This document shows positions 15,003 through 23,106 of a stretch of 23,769 bases of DNA, one piece after another. The stretch comes from a virus. The stretch lies in the IMG/VR virus record IMGVR_UViG_3300027977_001253, positions 1 through 23,769 of that record; one strand, given 5' to 3'. The notes below the pieces were generated by a model. The model ran no database searches, had not been told where the DNA came from, and worked only from the letters and a program-made list of their open reading frames with translations. Numbering within the stretch: position 1 is the stretch's first letter; each line of letters begins with the position of its first letter. A program made the translations under genes and the position numbers.

Positions 15003-15470
15003 ATGAAAAAAGGAAAAACCACAAAAATAAATGGTTTCAGAACATCTAAAGTACATTACGGGACCGTCGATTCAAAAGAATTTAAATCACTTTATTTAAA
15101 TATTCAAACTTGGTCGGAACCAAAAATTGAATCTGAAAATTGGACCCGTGTGGTATTAAATATGAACGGGGCAATAAAACATTCGGTTTATCAAAATATA
15201 GACAAAACATTATTTGACGACAAATTTATTGTAGATATGGACTTAAGAACCAGCGGACTACAACTAAAGAAAAAATCATTTATGAATTTAGAAATAAATT
15301 TATTTTTAAACCAAGAAATAGATTTTAAATCACCAAAATTAAAAAAATCTTTAAAAAATTTAACTAAAGAAATTTATAACGATGTCCTAACCGGGAATGA
15401 CTATTTCAAGTTCTTTCTTACAAAAAATGGAAATTATAAACCCGTAAAGGCAATATTAGAAAAAGTTTAA
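15003..15470 (+). CDS. Unknown protein beside the prohead protease
   Basis: A 155-residue, basic, beta-rich protein that I do not recognise. The N-terminal 20 residues are Lys/Thr-rich, followed by alternating strands (LYLNIQTW, WTRVVLNMNG, FIVDMDLRTSG, FMNLEINLFL) and a C-terminal Lys-rich helix pair. No catalytic motif, signal peptide or Cys. Start is ATG 15003. It lies between bS21 and the protease, in the interval where T4 has prohead core genes. The strand pattern would also fit a small DNA- or RNA-binding fold, which is speculation. Confidence 0.55.
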   Translation: MKKGKTTKINGFRTSKVHYGTVDSKEFKSLYLNIQTWSEPKIESENWTRVVLNMNGAIKHSVYQNIDKTLFDDKFIVDMDLRTSGLQLKKKSFMNLEINLFLNQEIDFKSPKLKKSLKNLTKEIYNDVLTGNDYFKFFLTKNGNYKPVKAILEKV

Positions 15471-15477
15471 TATTTAT
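15469..15477 (+). promoter_or_regulatory. Late promoter-like box AATATTTAT before the protease gene
   Basis: Overlaps the TAA of the preceding gene and ends 14 bases before the protease ATG. Confidence 0.55.
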
Positions 15478-15491
15478 TATTAAAACTAATT

Positions 15492-16229
15492 ATGAACGGT
15501 TATAAAATTTTAGGACCTAGAGATACGGGTAAGGGTATTCTTATTGAGTATGATGCGGGATACATTAATCCAAGAGAAGGTAGAAATTACGATTTATTAA
15601 AAGAGTCCAAAAATTTTATGGACTATTCAAAACCATTTGAATTCTATGCGGTCTTACAAAAATATGATACACCAAATAGAAATGGTAGAGTTTATCCAGA
15701 AAAAATATTAAAGAGAGAATCTGAAAATTATAAAAAAATGATTGAGAAAGGAACTTCTCTTTCTGAATTAAATCACCCAGAATCCTCTTTAATTGATTTA
15801 GATAGAGTATCACATATGATAACTGAAGTTTGGTGGGAAGGTCCTGTTTTGTTAGGTAAATTAAGATTACTTACAAGTCCAGGATTTCACGAAAGAGGAA
15901 TATGTTCGACTAAGGGTGATATTGCAGCAAACTACTTACGTCAAGGTGTAACTCTAGGGATTTCCTCTCGTGGTGTTGGATCACTTAAAAAGGTTGGGGA
16001 AAGAAATGAGGTACAAGATGATTTTGAATTAATTTGTTTTGACCTGGTATCATCACCGTCCACTCCTGGAGCTTATTTATTCTTAGATAAGAACGATAGA
16101 GGTAAGTATGATGAGAATCTTGAGGAGGAGACAAAAATGAATATAGAAAGAGCAACTGGAATGGAATCCACGTCTATTGATAAGACAAAAAGTTTGATGG
16201 ATAAGTTATCTTCATTTCTTGACAAATAA
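15492..16229 (+). CDS. Prohead maturation protease (T4 gp21-like)
   Basis: A 245-residue serine protease of the phage prohead type. Features in order: FYAVLQKYDTPNRNGRVYP (51-69), a strand/loop that recurs in T4-like prohead proteases; catalytic His candidate H95 in ELNHPE; WWEGPVLLGKLRLL; and catalytic Ser candidate in GISSRGVGS (S158/S159), followed by the FDLVSSPSTPGA segment. T4 gp21 is 212 residues. It cleaves scaffold and capsid protein inside the prohead, typically after Glu in a hydrophobic-x-Glu context. An L-K-E/S site at about residues 36-39 could be a self-cleavage site. The gene sits between portal and capsid genes as in T4. Confidence 0.9.
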   Translation: MNGYKILGPRDTGKGILIEYDAGYINPREGRNYDLLKESKNFMDYSKPFEFYAVLQKYDTPNRNGRVYPEKILKRESENYKKMIEKGTSLSELNHPESSLIDLDRVSHMITEVWWEGPVLLGKLRLLTSPGFHERGICSTKGDIAANYLRQGVTLGISSRGVGSLKKVGERNEVQDDFELICFDLVSSPSTPGAYLFLDKNDRGKYDENLEEETKMNIERATGMESTSIDKTKSLMDKLSSFLDK

Positions 16230-16241
16230 TATTATTACTCT

Positions 16242-16250
16242 TATTTTTAT
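16242..16250 (+). promoter_or_regulatory. Late promoter-like box TATTTTTAT
   Basis: A one-base variant of the box, 14 bases before the ATG at 16265, identical in spacing to the boxes of terL, the 14015 gene and the protease. Confidence 0.45.
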
Positions 16251-16264
16251 AAAAAATTATAATT

Positions 16265-16480
16265 ATGGAACAAGGAGAAAAGTATTTTGTGGCTAAAATC
16301 ACATCTGATTTATTAGATAGTGAATCGGGTAAAGTAAAAAAAACAAGAGAAGAAAAATTAGTTAAAGGGTATTCACCTACAGATGTTGAAGCCAAAGTTA
16401 CTAAAGTTTATGAAAATTACACAATGGATTGGAGAATAACTTCAATTACCGAAAGTAAGATTGATGAAGTGATTGAATAA
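16265..16480 (+). CDS. DUF4494-like small protein
   Basis: A 71-residue protein whose layout resembles DUF4494, a family I know mainly from Bacteroidota and their phages: an initial YFVAKI strand, a variable loop ending in KKTREEKLVKGYSPTDVEAKVT (matching the family's T-E-x-Y-L-V-D-A-x-S-F-T-E-A-E-A-R pattern), then a strand WRITSITESKIDEVIE. The function of the family is unknown. It is followed by a very strong terminator, so it ends the transcription unit that includes the protease. The family name is from memory and should be checked by a profile search. Confidence 0.6.
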   Translation: MEQGEKYFVAKITSDLLDSESGKVKKTREEKLVKGYSPTDVEAKVTKVYENYTMDWRITSITESKIDEVIE

Positions 16481-16504
16481 AATAACAACTTTTATTTAAA
16501 AAAT

Positions 16505-16539
16505 AAATGGAAATGATTAAGTTCATTTCCATTTTTTTT
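16505..16539 (+). terminator. Strong hairpin terminator
   Basis: AAATGGAAATGA (16505-16516) pairs perfectly with TCATTTCCATTT (16523-16534) around a 6-base loop, followed by a further T run. It separates the protease unit from the scaffold-capsid unit. Confidence 0.88.
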
Positions 16540-16578
16540 GCATCTATACCAAAATAACTGAACTTTTTTATTTTATCA

Positions 16579-16587
16579 AGTATTTAT
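16579..16587 (+). promoter_or_regulatory. Late promoter-like box AGTATTTAT before the scaffold gene
   Basis: Ends 25 bases before the ATG at 16613, downstream of a strong terminator, so it likely drives the scaffold and capsid genes together. Confidence 0.5.
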
Positions 16588-16612
16588 TTGAATAAACATC
16601 ACAAAATAAAAG

Positions 16613-18223
16613 ATGATAAAAAACAATTCAGTTATTGAGGACGCACTTTTCCAGATTAAAAATTTGGAAGAATCCCTTAACAAAAACGCACAAGGAATAC
16701 TTTCTTCAACTATGAGGAAAGAAATTGGTTCATTAGTAAAAGAATCTCTCTTAGAACAAGATGAGGTTGAGGATGATGAGGATGTTGACGTTGATGTATC
16801 TGCCATGGATGATTTGGAGGATATTGATGCCGATACTGATAATTTAGATGATATAGATGATGAGGACGACTTTTCATTAGACGTGGATGACACAGAAGAT
16901 GATTTAATGGACCTACCAACTATGGATTCAGATGAAGACACAATCGATTTAACCGGAGCATCAGATGCTGAAGTTTTAAGAGTATTTAAAGCAATGGGAG
17001 ACGAAGATGGTGTAATCGTAAAAAAAGAAAACAATATGTTACATTTATCAGACAACGAAAATGATACAGAATACCTAATCCAACTTGGTGAATCCGATGA
17101 CGCATTGGTTGCTATGGACGAACTTAAAGAGTTTGGTCAATCAGAATTTGATATGTATGATTTTCATCACCCTAGAAAAGGAAGACATCACGATGAAGAT
17201 GAAGATGATTTGTCAGATATAATGGGTATGTCTATGATGGGTGATGATGATGATTACGAAGATGATTTTTCATTTGAAGAATTTACAGAAATTGAGGACT
17301 TAACTCAACAATCTCTTGAAAACGATAAAAAAGAGATGGGTGAAGAAACAATCTATGAGTTAGAATTAGAGGATGACGGAATGTCAGGCGACAGACACCC
17401 AATTGAATTTATGGAAATGGATGATTTTGATATGTCCGGTAATGAAGACAGATATATGGGAGTGGAAGACGATGAACTATACTCTGATGAATTTCAAGAA
17501 GGATGGATGAATGAAGCCAAAATGAAAGCCAAAATGAAAGCCAAAGGAATGGGTATGGGTAACGCATCTAAATTCAAATACGATAAAAAACCAAACCAAT
17601 CTGGTGGTTTCAAAACAACTATGAAACAAGGTACCAGAGGTGTTGGAATGGGTAAGGCGAAATTTGAATATAAAGAGGAAGTTAACGACGAAGGTTTCGG
17701 AATGAAACCAAAAGCTAGAGGAGAATTTAAAGAGGCTTCTAGAACTTTGGGTAACGGTAAAAGATGGGGTAGAGAAGGTTTGGATAAACCAAAAGCAGCA
17801 CCAAGACATTTAAGAAAAGAAAGTACTGAAGAGTTAGATTTATTAAGGGCAAAAAACGGAGAATACCGAAAGGCTCTTGACCTTTTCAGAACTAAATTAA
17901 ATGAGGTTGCAGTTTTCAATTCAAACTTGGCATACGCAACTCGTTTATTTACTGAACACTCAACAACAAAACAAGAAAAGATTAATATTCTAAGAAGATT
18001 TGACAACGCTGAAACTTTAAAAGAATCTAAAAATCTTTACAAATACATTAAAGGAGAACTTTCTGAAGTAACTTCAAAAGGAGATGGTACAATAACAGAA
18101 TCAGTACAAAGAACAATTTCTAGAGTTCCTACAACAGGATCGGCAGTAAATTTAATTGAATCTAAAACGTATGAAAATCCTCAGTTCTTAAGAATGAAAG
18201 ATTTAATGGGAAAATTAAAATAA
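16613..18223 (+). CDS. Acidic scaffold/prohead core protein in the gp22 position
   Basis: A 536-residue protein immediately upstream of the capsid gene. Residues 1-48 are helical and end at possible cleavage sites (VKES, LLEQ). Residues about 50-110 are an Asp/Glu/Val repeat-rich acidic tract. Residues about 120-175 form a small folded block. Another acidic Met/Asp-rich region follows, then a basic region with triple Lys-Ala-Lys-Met units (about 302-315) and Gly-Met-Gly repeats. The C-terminal helical domain (about 405-500, LNEVAVFNSNLAYATRLF) resembles a block I recall from scaffold-position proteins of marine T4-like phages. Scaffolds form the core around which capsid protein assembles and are degraded by the prohead protease. 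T4 gp22 is much shorter (269). The name rests on position, composition and that C-terminal block. Confidence 0.7.
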   Translation: MIKNNSVIEDALFQIKNLEESLNKNAQGILSSTMRKEIGSLVKESLLEQDEVEDDEDVDVDVSAMDDLEDIDADTDNLDDIDDEDDFSLDVDDTEDDLMDLPTMDSDEDTIDLTGASDAEVLRVFKAMGDEDGVIVKKENNMLHLSDNENDTEYLIQLGESDDALVAMDELKEFGQSEFDMYDFHHPRKGRHHDEDEDDLSDIMGMSMMGDDDDYEDDFSFEEFTEIEDLTQQSLENDKKEMGEETIYELELEDDGMSGDRHPIEFMEMDDFDMSGNEDRYMGVEDDELYSDEFQEGWMNEAKMKAKMKAKGMGMGNASKFKYDKKPNQSGGFKTTMKQGTRGVGMGKAKFEYKEEVNDEGFGMKPKARGEFKEASRTLGNGKRWGREGLDKPKAAPRHLRKESTEELDLLRAKNGEYRKALDLFRTKLNEVAVFNSNLAYATRLFTEHSTTKQEKINILRRFDNAETLKESKNLYKYIKGELSEVTSKGDGTITESVQRTISRVPTTGSAVNLIESKTYENPQFLRMKDLMGKLK

Positions 18224-18252
18224 ACAAATAAATAAAATAAAAAACCAAAAAA

Positions 18253-20109
18253 ATGGGAGCATTATTAGAATCAGGTCTTGTAGGTAACATCGGGTTAAAA
18301 CACCTTAAAGTTATCAAAGAAGACACTATAAACAAATGGGACAGATTAGGGTTCCTTGAAGGTCTTAAAGGCCACCTAAAAGAAAACGTAGCACAGTTAT
18401 ATGAAAACCAAGCTTCTTTCTTGATTAACGAAGCAACTTCAGAAGGTTCTAACGGAGCATTTGAAACAGTTGTTTTCCCTATCGTAAGAAGAGTTTTCTC
18501 TAAATTGTTGGCTAACGACATCGTATCTGTACAAGCAATGAACTTACCTATTGGTAAATTGTTCTTCTTTGTACCTAAAATCCAAGGTTACCAATCGGCA
18601 GGTGCCACTGGTGGTGAACATTATGCACCAATCGGTTCTCCAACTGCGGTTAACAGTGGTACTAACGATCCTAACCAAGGTTATGGTACGGCATCAGTAA
18701 CAAACTTCCCTTACGCAAAAAATCTTTATGATTTATTTTATGAAGGTGGTGAAGCTGGTTTAGATCCTCCAGGATTATTTGATTACTCTAAAGGTCAGTG
18801 GACTGCGGTTACTGCTCTTACAGACATCCAAGTATGGTCTAGTGGTAATCTAGTTGATTCGGCAGCACCAACAGGTAATATCAGAAAAATGATTTTGAAA
18901 ATTTCAGGATTCAGAACTTCAGGAGCTGGTAAATTAGTAGGTCCTGATGGTAATGAAATGGATTCAGAAACATTCTTATCTGACCTTAAAATTATTGCAA
19001 ATCAACCAACTTTATCCGCATCTACAACACCTTGTAATGTACTTGCAGACGAAAACGGTACTCCAATTCCATTGTTATTTAGAGTTGTTACTCAACAATA
19101 TGGTAAAGGAATTGTTCAATACGGTAATCAATCGGCAACGGTTTTTGCAACAAATGGAAGTAACGCAGGTAATGGTGGTTCTTACTACGATATCTGTGAT
19201 GCTAACGGTTATATCTACGTTGAGGTAGATTTATCTTGTCCTGTATGTGCTGACTGTAACTCAACATCTTTAGATGGTTACACAGGTACTACAATTTATT
19301 CAGGAGCATCAGGTGATTCATTTACTTCAGTATACAGAACTTACAAAAATATGGAGTTTGAAGACCAAATTGGTGAAGTTTCTTTTGATTTAGAATCAGT
19401 AACTGTTTCTGTATCTGAAAGAAAATTAAGAGCACAATGGTCTCCAGAAATGGCACAAGACGTTGCAGCATTCCACAACATTGACGCTGAAGCTGAATTG
19501 ACGGCTTTATTGTCAGAACAAGTGGCTGCTGAAATTGACCGTGAAATTTTACGTGACTTAAGAAAAGGAGCGGCTTGGAACCTACGTTGGGATTACAACG
19601 GATGGAGAAGAATTGCTCAAACTACATCTTATACTCAAAAAGATTGGAATCAAACTTTAATTACGGCAATCAATCAGTTGTCAGCACAAATCCACAAATC
19701 TACTTTAAGAGGTGGAGCTAACTGGATTGTTGTTTCTTCTGAGGTTTCTGCAATATTTGATGATTTAGAATACTTCCACGTATCTAACGCATCTCCTGAA
19801 CAAGACCAATACAACATGGGTATTGAAAGAGTTGGTACTCTTGCAGGACGTTACCAAGTTTACCGTGACCCTTACTTCCCACCAAACACAGTTTTGTTAG
19901 GACATAAAGGAACATCATTGTTAGACACAGGTTACATCTACGCACCGTACGTACCTCTACAATTAACACCTACAATGTATAACCCGTTCAACTTTACTCC
20001 GATTAAAGGAATAATGACGAGATACGCGAAAAAAATGGTAAATAATCGCTTTTACGGAAGAATTACTGTTGATGGTGTTAGAACATTCGATTTAAGAGAA
20101 TTGAGATAA
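18253..20109 (+). CDS. Major capsid protein (T4 gp23-like)
   Basis: The 618-residue capsid protein has the gp23 hallmarks: an N-terminal helical propeptide (KWDRLGFLEGLKG), the FPIVRRVFSKLLANDIVSVQAMNLPIG block (T4: MVRRAIPNLIAFDICGVQPM), KNMEFEDQIGEVSFDLE with the following RKLRAQWSPEMAQDVAAFHNID segment, the TLAGRYQVYRDPYFP block, and YNPFNFTPIKGIMTRYAKKM near the end. A predicted maturation site I-N-E/A follows residue 60, close to the T4 cleavage after residue 65. It is about 100 residues longer than T4 gp23 (521), mainly from an insertion at about 120-350 that includes a CPVCADC triple-Cys motif (C329, C332, C335). Codon use shows more C-ending codons than neighbours, fitting high expression. 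It has no promoter-like box and probably depends on the scaffold transcript. Confidence 0.95.
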   Translation: MGALLESGLVGNIGLKHLKVIKEDTINKWDRLGFLEGLKGHLKENVAQLYENQASFLINEATSEGSNGAFETVVFPIVRRVFSKLLANDIVSVQAMNLPIGKLFFFVPKIQGYQSAGATGGEHYAPIGSPTAVNSGTNDPNQGYGTASVTNFPYAKNLYDLFYEGGEAGLDPPGLFDYSKGQWTAVTALTDIQVWSSGNLVDSAAPTGNIRKMILKISGFRTSGAGKLVGPDGNEMDSETFLSDLKIIANQPTLSASTTPCNVLADENGTPIPLLFRVVTQQYGKGIVQYGNQSATVFATNGSNAGNGGSYYDICDANGYIYVEVDLSCPVCADCNSTSLDGYTGTTIYSGASGDSFTSVYRTYKNMEFEDQIGEVSFDLESVTVSVSERKLRAQWSPEMAQDVAAFHNIDAEAELTALLSEQVAAEIDREILRDLRKGAAWNLRWDYNGWRRIAQTTSYTQKDWNQTLITAINQLSAQIHKSTLRGGANWIVVSSEVSAIFDDLEYFHVSNASPEQDQYNMGIERVGTLAGRYQVYRDPYFPPNTVLLGHKGTSLLDTGYIYAPYVPLQLTPTMYNPFNFTPIKGIMTRYAKKMVNNRFYGRITVDGVRTFDLRELR

Positions 20110-20132
20110 TCAAAATCTTAAAGAATAACACT

Positions 20133-20160
20133 AAAGGGACAATTTATTGTCCCTTTTTTT
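20133..20160 (+). terminator. Terminator after the major capsid gene
   Basis: AAAGGGACAA (20133-20142) pairs with TTGTCCCTTT (20147-20156) around TTTA, followed by four more T. A textbook intrinsic terminator 24 bp after the stop. Confidence 0.92.
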
Positions 20161-20200
20161 ATGTGTCTACATTAACTATATGTTTTTTGGTCAAATAACT

Positions 20201-20209
20201 TATATTTAT
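20201..20209 (+). promoter_or_regulatory. Late promoter-like box TATATTTAT before the HNH gene
   Basis: The box includes the first two bases of the ATG at 20208, which argues that the real start is the next in-frame ATG at 20214, 4 bases after the box, matching the spacing at 4948, 11806 and 23119. Confidence 0.55.
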
Positions 20210-20213
20210 GTAT

Positions 20214-20894
20214 ATGAGAAAAATAGAATTAACAGAATTGCAAGTTAAGGAAATAATAAAGTTATACACTGAAGATTTATTAGGTTCCCCCACTATTAGT
20301 GAAAAATTAAAAATACATAAAACAATTATCTTAAATACTCTTAGGGATAATGGTATTGTCCTTGGACCATCAGGTAGAAGAAATATTGGTGGTAAAAAAG
20401 TTGCCGATAAAAAATGGAGAGATTCTAATAAAGAGTATATGTCTAATAAATCCAAAACTTGGTATGAACAAAACAAAGAACATCGTAAAGAATACCTTAA
20501 AGAATACCGTGAAAAAAATATAGATAATATTAGAAAAACAAAACGAGATTACGAAAGAAATCGTAAAGCAAGAGACCCCATCTATAAACTAATATCTAAT
20601 TTCAGGACCGCAATATACCAGGTATTAAAGGAGAGTAATGTAGAAAAGAACAATCATTACTTTGACATACTACAATACACACCTGAAGAACTAATAACAC
20701 ATTTAGAATTACAATTCAAGGACGATATGAGTTGGGATAACTATGGAATTTGGCATGTTGACCATAAGTTACCTATAACATCATTTGATATACAGGAGAT
20801 GGGAGACAAAGAATTTATGTCTTGTTGGGCCTTAGATAACCTCCAACCAATGTGGGGTATTGAGAATATACGTAAATCAAATAAAACCGAATAA
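20214..20894 (+). CDS. HNH homing-type endonuclease
   Basis: A 226-residue protein. The N-terminal 50 residues form a helix-turn-helix-like DNA-reading segment (EIIKLYTEDLLGSPTISEKL then a recognition-like helix). Residues about 65-125 are a Lys/Arg/Tyr-rich charged helix, typical of DNA-binding linkers. The C-terminal HNH domain has WHVDHKLPI (180-188), CWALDNLQPMW (204-214) and a final EN-x-x-K, giving the His, Asn and His/Asn residues of the fold. The position, immediately after the essential capsid gene and closed by its own terminator, fits a free-standing homing endonuclease. The first ATG at 20208 lies in the promoter-like box and is not favoured. There is no sign of an intron in the capsid gene. 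Confidence 0.85.
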   Translation: MRKIELTELQVKEIIKLYTEDLLGSPTISEKLKIHKTIILNTLRDNGIVLGPSGRRNIGGKKVADKKWRDSNKEYMSNKSKTWYEQNKEHRKEYLKEYREKNIDNIRKTKRDYERNRKARDPIYKLISNFRTAIYQVLKESNVEKNNHYFDILQYTPEELITHLELQFKDDMSWDNYGIWHVDHKLPITSFDIQEMGDKEFMSCWALDNLQPMWGIENIRKSNKTE

Positions 20895-20895
20895 G

Positions 20896-20927
20896 AAAAA
20901 AGGAGATAAGTAATTGTCTCCTTTTTT
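20896..20927. terminator. Terminator after the HNH gene
   Basis: A6-GGAGA pairs with TCTCC-T6, extended inward by A-T pairs around a short loop. It lies right after the HNH stop and can work in both directions. Confidence 0.85.
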
Positions 20928-20988
20928 AATATATGCTAATTCATAATACCAATATACACAACCAATTTAATTAATTATTGACAATAAA

Positions 20989-21007
20989 TAATTTTGTAAG
21001 TATTTAT
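20989..21007 (+). promoter_or_regulatory. Promoter-like region with TAATTTTG and AGTATTTAT before the surface protein gene
   Basis: TAATTTTG (20989-20996) fits the Bacteroidota -7 consensus TAnnTTTG, and AGTATTTAT (20999-21007) is the phage-type box ending 17 bases before the ATG at 21025. Having both could mean host-type and phage-type control of the same gene. A TTGACA at 20979-20984 is too close to serve as a -33/-35 element for either. Confidence 0.4.
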
Positions 21008-21024
21008 TAATAAAATGATCACCT

Positions 21025-23106
21025 ATGAAAAATTCACTATTTATTTTTTTTGTAATACTAACAAGTTTTTTTGTTAGATCACAAGTAAGTTCTTATACGT
21101 TTGGAACATCAACCGGAACATACACACCAATAGTTGGTGGGGTCAATTATAATAACTTTACAAGTTGGTCAAATACCAACTTTTTAGATGATAATAATTC
21201 GGCGGTATTAGAATCAATCGGATTTAACTTTGTTTATAATGGAACAACGTATACCCAATTTGGGGTTAATGCTAATGGATTTATATCACTGGGGTCATTA
21301 CCAACTAGTAGTTATTATCCATTATCAATAGGTACGTCAAATAATGTAATATCGGCAATGGGTGTTGATTTAATAGGACGTGGGTCGTTATTAGCAAATA
21401 GAACAACTGGGAGTGCGGTAATTACAATTACAGGTGGAGACATATCTCTAATATCGGTTGGGGATAAGGTAAGTGGTACGGGTATTCCTGCAGGCGCCAC
21501 AGTATTATCTAAAACCGCAACTACAGTTACAATTTCTGCAAATGCAACAACTTCGGGTACCGGATTTCATTTTAAATTTAGTAGGTCAACATTTGGTATT
21601 AGATTTCAAACAATAGGAACATCACCAAATAGGACATTAGTGGTCCAATGGACAGGATGGCAAAGATATACCACATCAAGGTTTTTTGGTGAATTATATA
21701 ATTTTCAAATAAAATTAAACGAAACAACAAATACTATCGTGTTTGTTTATAATATATTAGGTCCTGGTTTAGGTCCTGACAGTGCTACGCCAACAACATT
21801 TCAGATAGGTTTAAGAGGAACCTCAAATACCAATTTTAATAATAGAACAACTACAACAAATTGGTCGTCAACTACGGCTGGAACATTAAACAGTTCAACA
21901 GTTACATTATCAAGTACGGTTAAACCAACTGCAGGATTAACATATACGTGGACACCGCCCGTTATTCCCGTTTGTTCAGGAACACCAAATCCAGGAAACA
22001 CACTTTCTTCTTCATTAACATCACCACCAAACGGAACCGTAAATCTTTCACTACAAAACACCACAACTGGTACAGGGGTAACTTATGTGTGGGAGAGTAG
22101 TACAGATAATTCAACATGGACAACCTTTGGTTCCTCATCGGCTACACAAACATCACCACCAATCACATCACCTACTTGGTTTAGATCTACCGTTACTTGT
22201 TCAGGAAATAGTGGGATATCAACACCTATTCAAATAACATTATCATATTGTACATATAATATAACTAATAATGATCCTACAGGTATTACTTCTGTAACGT
22301 TTGGTACAATATCAAATACAAGTATTGGTGGTCCATCCTACAGTGATTTTACCACACAATCAACTACCGTAGAACAGGGTGGAATTTATCAATTAAATGT
22401 TAATGTGAACACAGATGGTAATTGGACGGTAAATACAAAGGTTTGGATAGATTGGAATCAAAATTACATATTTGAAGTAGAAGAAGAGTATTCTTTAGGT
22501 AGTGCGTTAAACACTACTAATGGAATTACATCATTATCCCCTTTAAATATAACTGTACCAACTGGAGCAACTTTAGGAGAAACTAGAATGAGAATAGTAT
22601 CAGTTGAAGCCAGTGATCCTGCACCACTAGCGTGCGGTACACAACTTTACGGCGAAGCTGAGGATTATAAACTAACAATAACACCACCAACAGGACTTCC
22701 TGTAGAGTTACTATATTTTGATGGTATTACATATCCTTTGTTTAACTCACTTAAGTGGTCAACCGCATCGGAACATAACTCAGATTATTTTGAGGTAGAG
22801 AGAAGTGTTGATGGTGAAATATGGAAGGTTGTTGGTAGTAAATTGGCTTCAGGTAATAGTACGGTAGTTATTAATTATAGTTATTTAGATTCTTTTGATG
22901 ATTTGGTAATACATTATTATAGATTAAAACAGGTTGATTATGATGGTCAATATAAGGTGTACGGACCTATTGGTTTAGATAATACAAAATCAGTTAAAAA
23001 AGTTGTTAAATACATTAACATTTTAGGTCAAGAAGTAAGTTCAGAAACAAACGGGCTTATTTTTGAGGTATATGAAGACGGAACTATGAAAAAGATTATT
23101 AGGTGA
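21025..23106 (+). CDS. Exported host-like surface protein: signal peptide, GEVED domain, T9SS-like C-terminus
   Basis: A 693-residue protein with an N-terminal signal peptide (Lys2, hydrophobic 5-16, predicted cleavage near FFVRSQ, typical of flavobacteria). Residues about 23-310 form a beta-sandwich of the kind found in Bacteroidota exported proteins (YTFGTSTGTY, NANGFISLG), interrupted at about 121-185 by a module with VGDKVSGTGIPAGATV. Residues 316-408 look Ig/PKD-like with paired Cys. Residues about 410-552 match GEVED (KVWIDWNQNYIFE, then GEAEDYKLTI at 543-552). Residues 558-650 contain LPVELLYF, SLKWSTASEHNSDYFEVERS and YYRLKQVDYDGQY, the usual lead-in to type IX secretion sorting domains. 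The tail (about 656-693: YINILGQEV, then GLIFEVYEDGT) resembles the end of a sorting domain but lacks the YPNP entry strand. Secretion to the host surface is likely; a superinfection-blocking or adhesion role is inference. Confidence 0.8.
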   Translation: MKNSLFIFFVILTSFFVRSQVSSYTFGTSTGTYTPIVGGVNYNNFTSWSNTNFLDDNNSAVLESIGFNFVYNGTTYTQFGVNANGFISLGSLPTSSYYPLSIGTSNNVISAMGVDLIGRGSLLANRTTGSAVITITGGDISLISVGDKVSGTGIPAGATVLSKTATTVTISANATTSGTGFHFKFSRSTFGIRFQTIGTSPNRTLVVQWTGWQRYTTSRFFGELYNFQIKLNETTNTIVFVYNILGPGLGPDSATPTTFQIGLRGTSNTNFNNRTTTTNWSSTTAGTLNSSTVTLSSTVKPTAGLTYTWTPPVIPVCSGTPNPGNTLSSSLTSPPNGTVNLSLQNTTTGTGVTYVWESSTDNSTWTTFGSSSATQTSPPITSPTWFRSTVTCSGNSGISTPIQITLSYCTYNITNNDPTGITSVTFGTISNTSIGGPSYSDFTTQSTTVEQGGIYQLNVNVNTDGNWTVNTKVWIDWNQNYIFEVEEEYSLGSALNTTNGITSLSPLNITVPTGATLGETRMRIVSVEASDPAPLACGTQLYGEAEDYKLTITPPTGLPVELLYFDGITYPLFNSLKWSTASEHNSDYFEVERSVDGEIWKVVGSKLASGNSTVVINYSYLDSFDDLVIHYYRLKQVDYDGQYKVYGPIGLDNTKSVKKVVKYINILGQEVSSETNGLIFEVYEDGTMKKIIR

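Noticed and set aside
16710-16919. Antisense His/Pro/Gln-rich frame over the acidic scaffold tract
   Set aside because: Produced by complementing GAT/GAC/GAA repeats.
17477-18006. Two overlapping antisense frames in the scaffold gene
   Set aside because: Phe/Ser/Leu-rich shadows of a Lys/Glu/Gly-rich gene, with no leader signal.
20208-20213. First ATG of the HNH gene
   Set aside because: It lies inside the TATATTTAT box; the ATG two codons later has the usual 4-base spacing.
20979-20996. TTGACA plus TAATTTTG as a canonical promoter pair
   Set aside because: Only 4 bases separate the two, far below the usual spacer.
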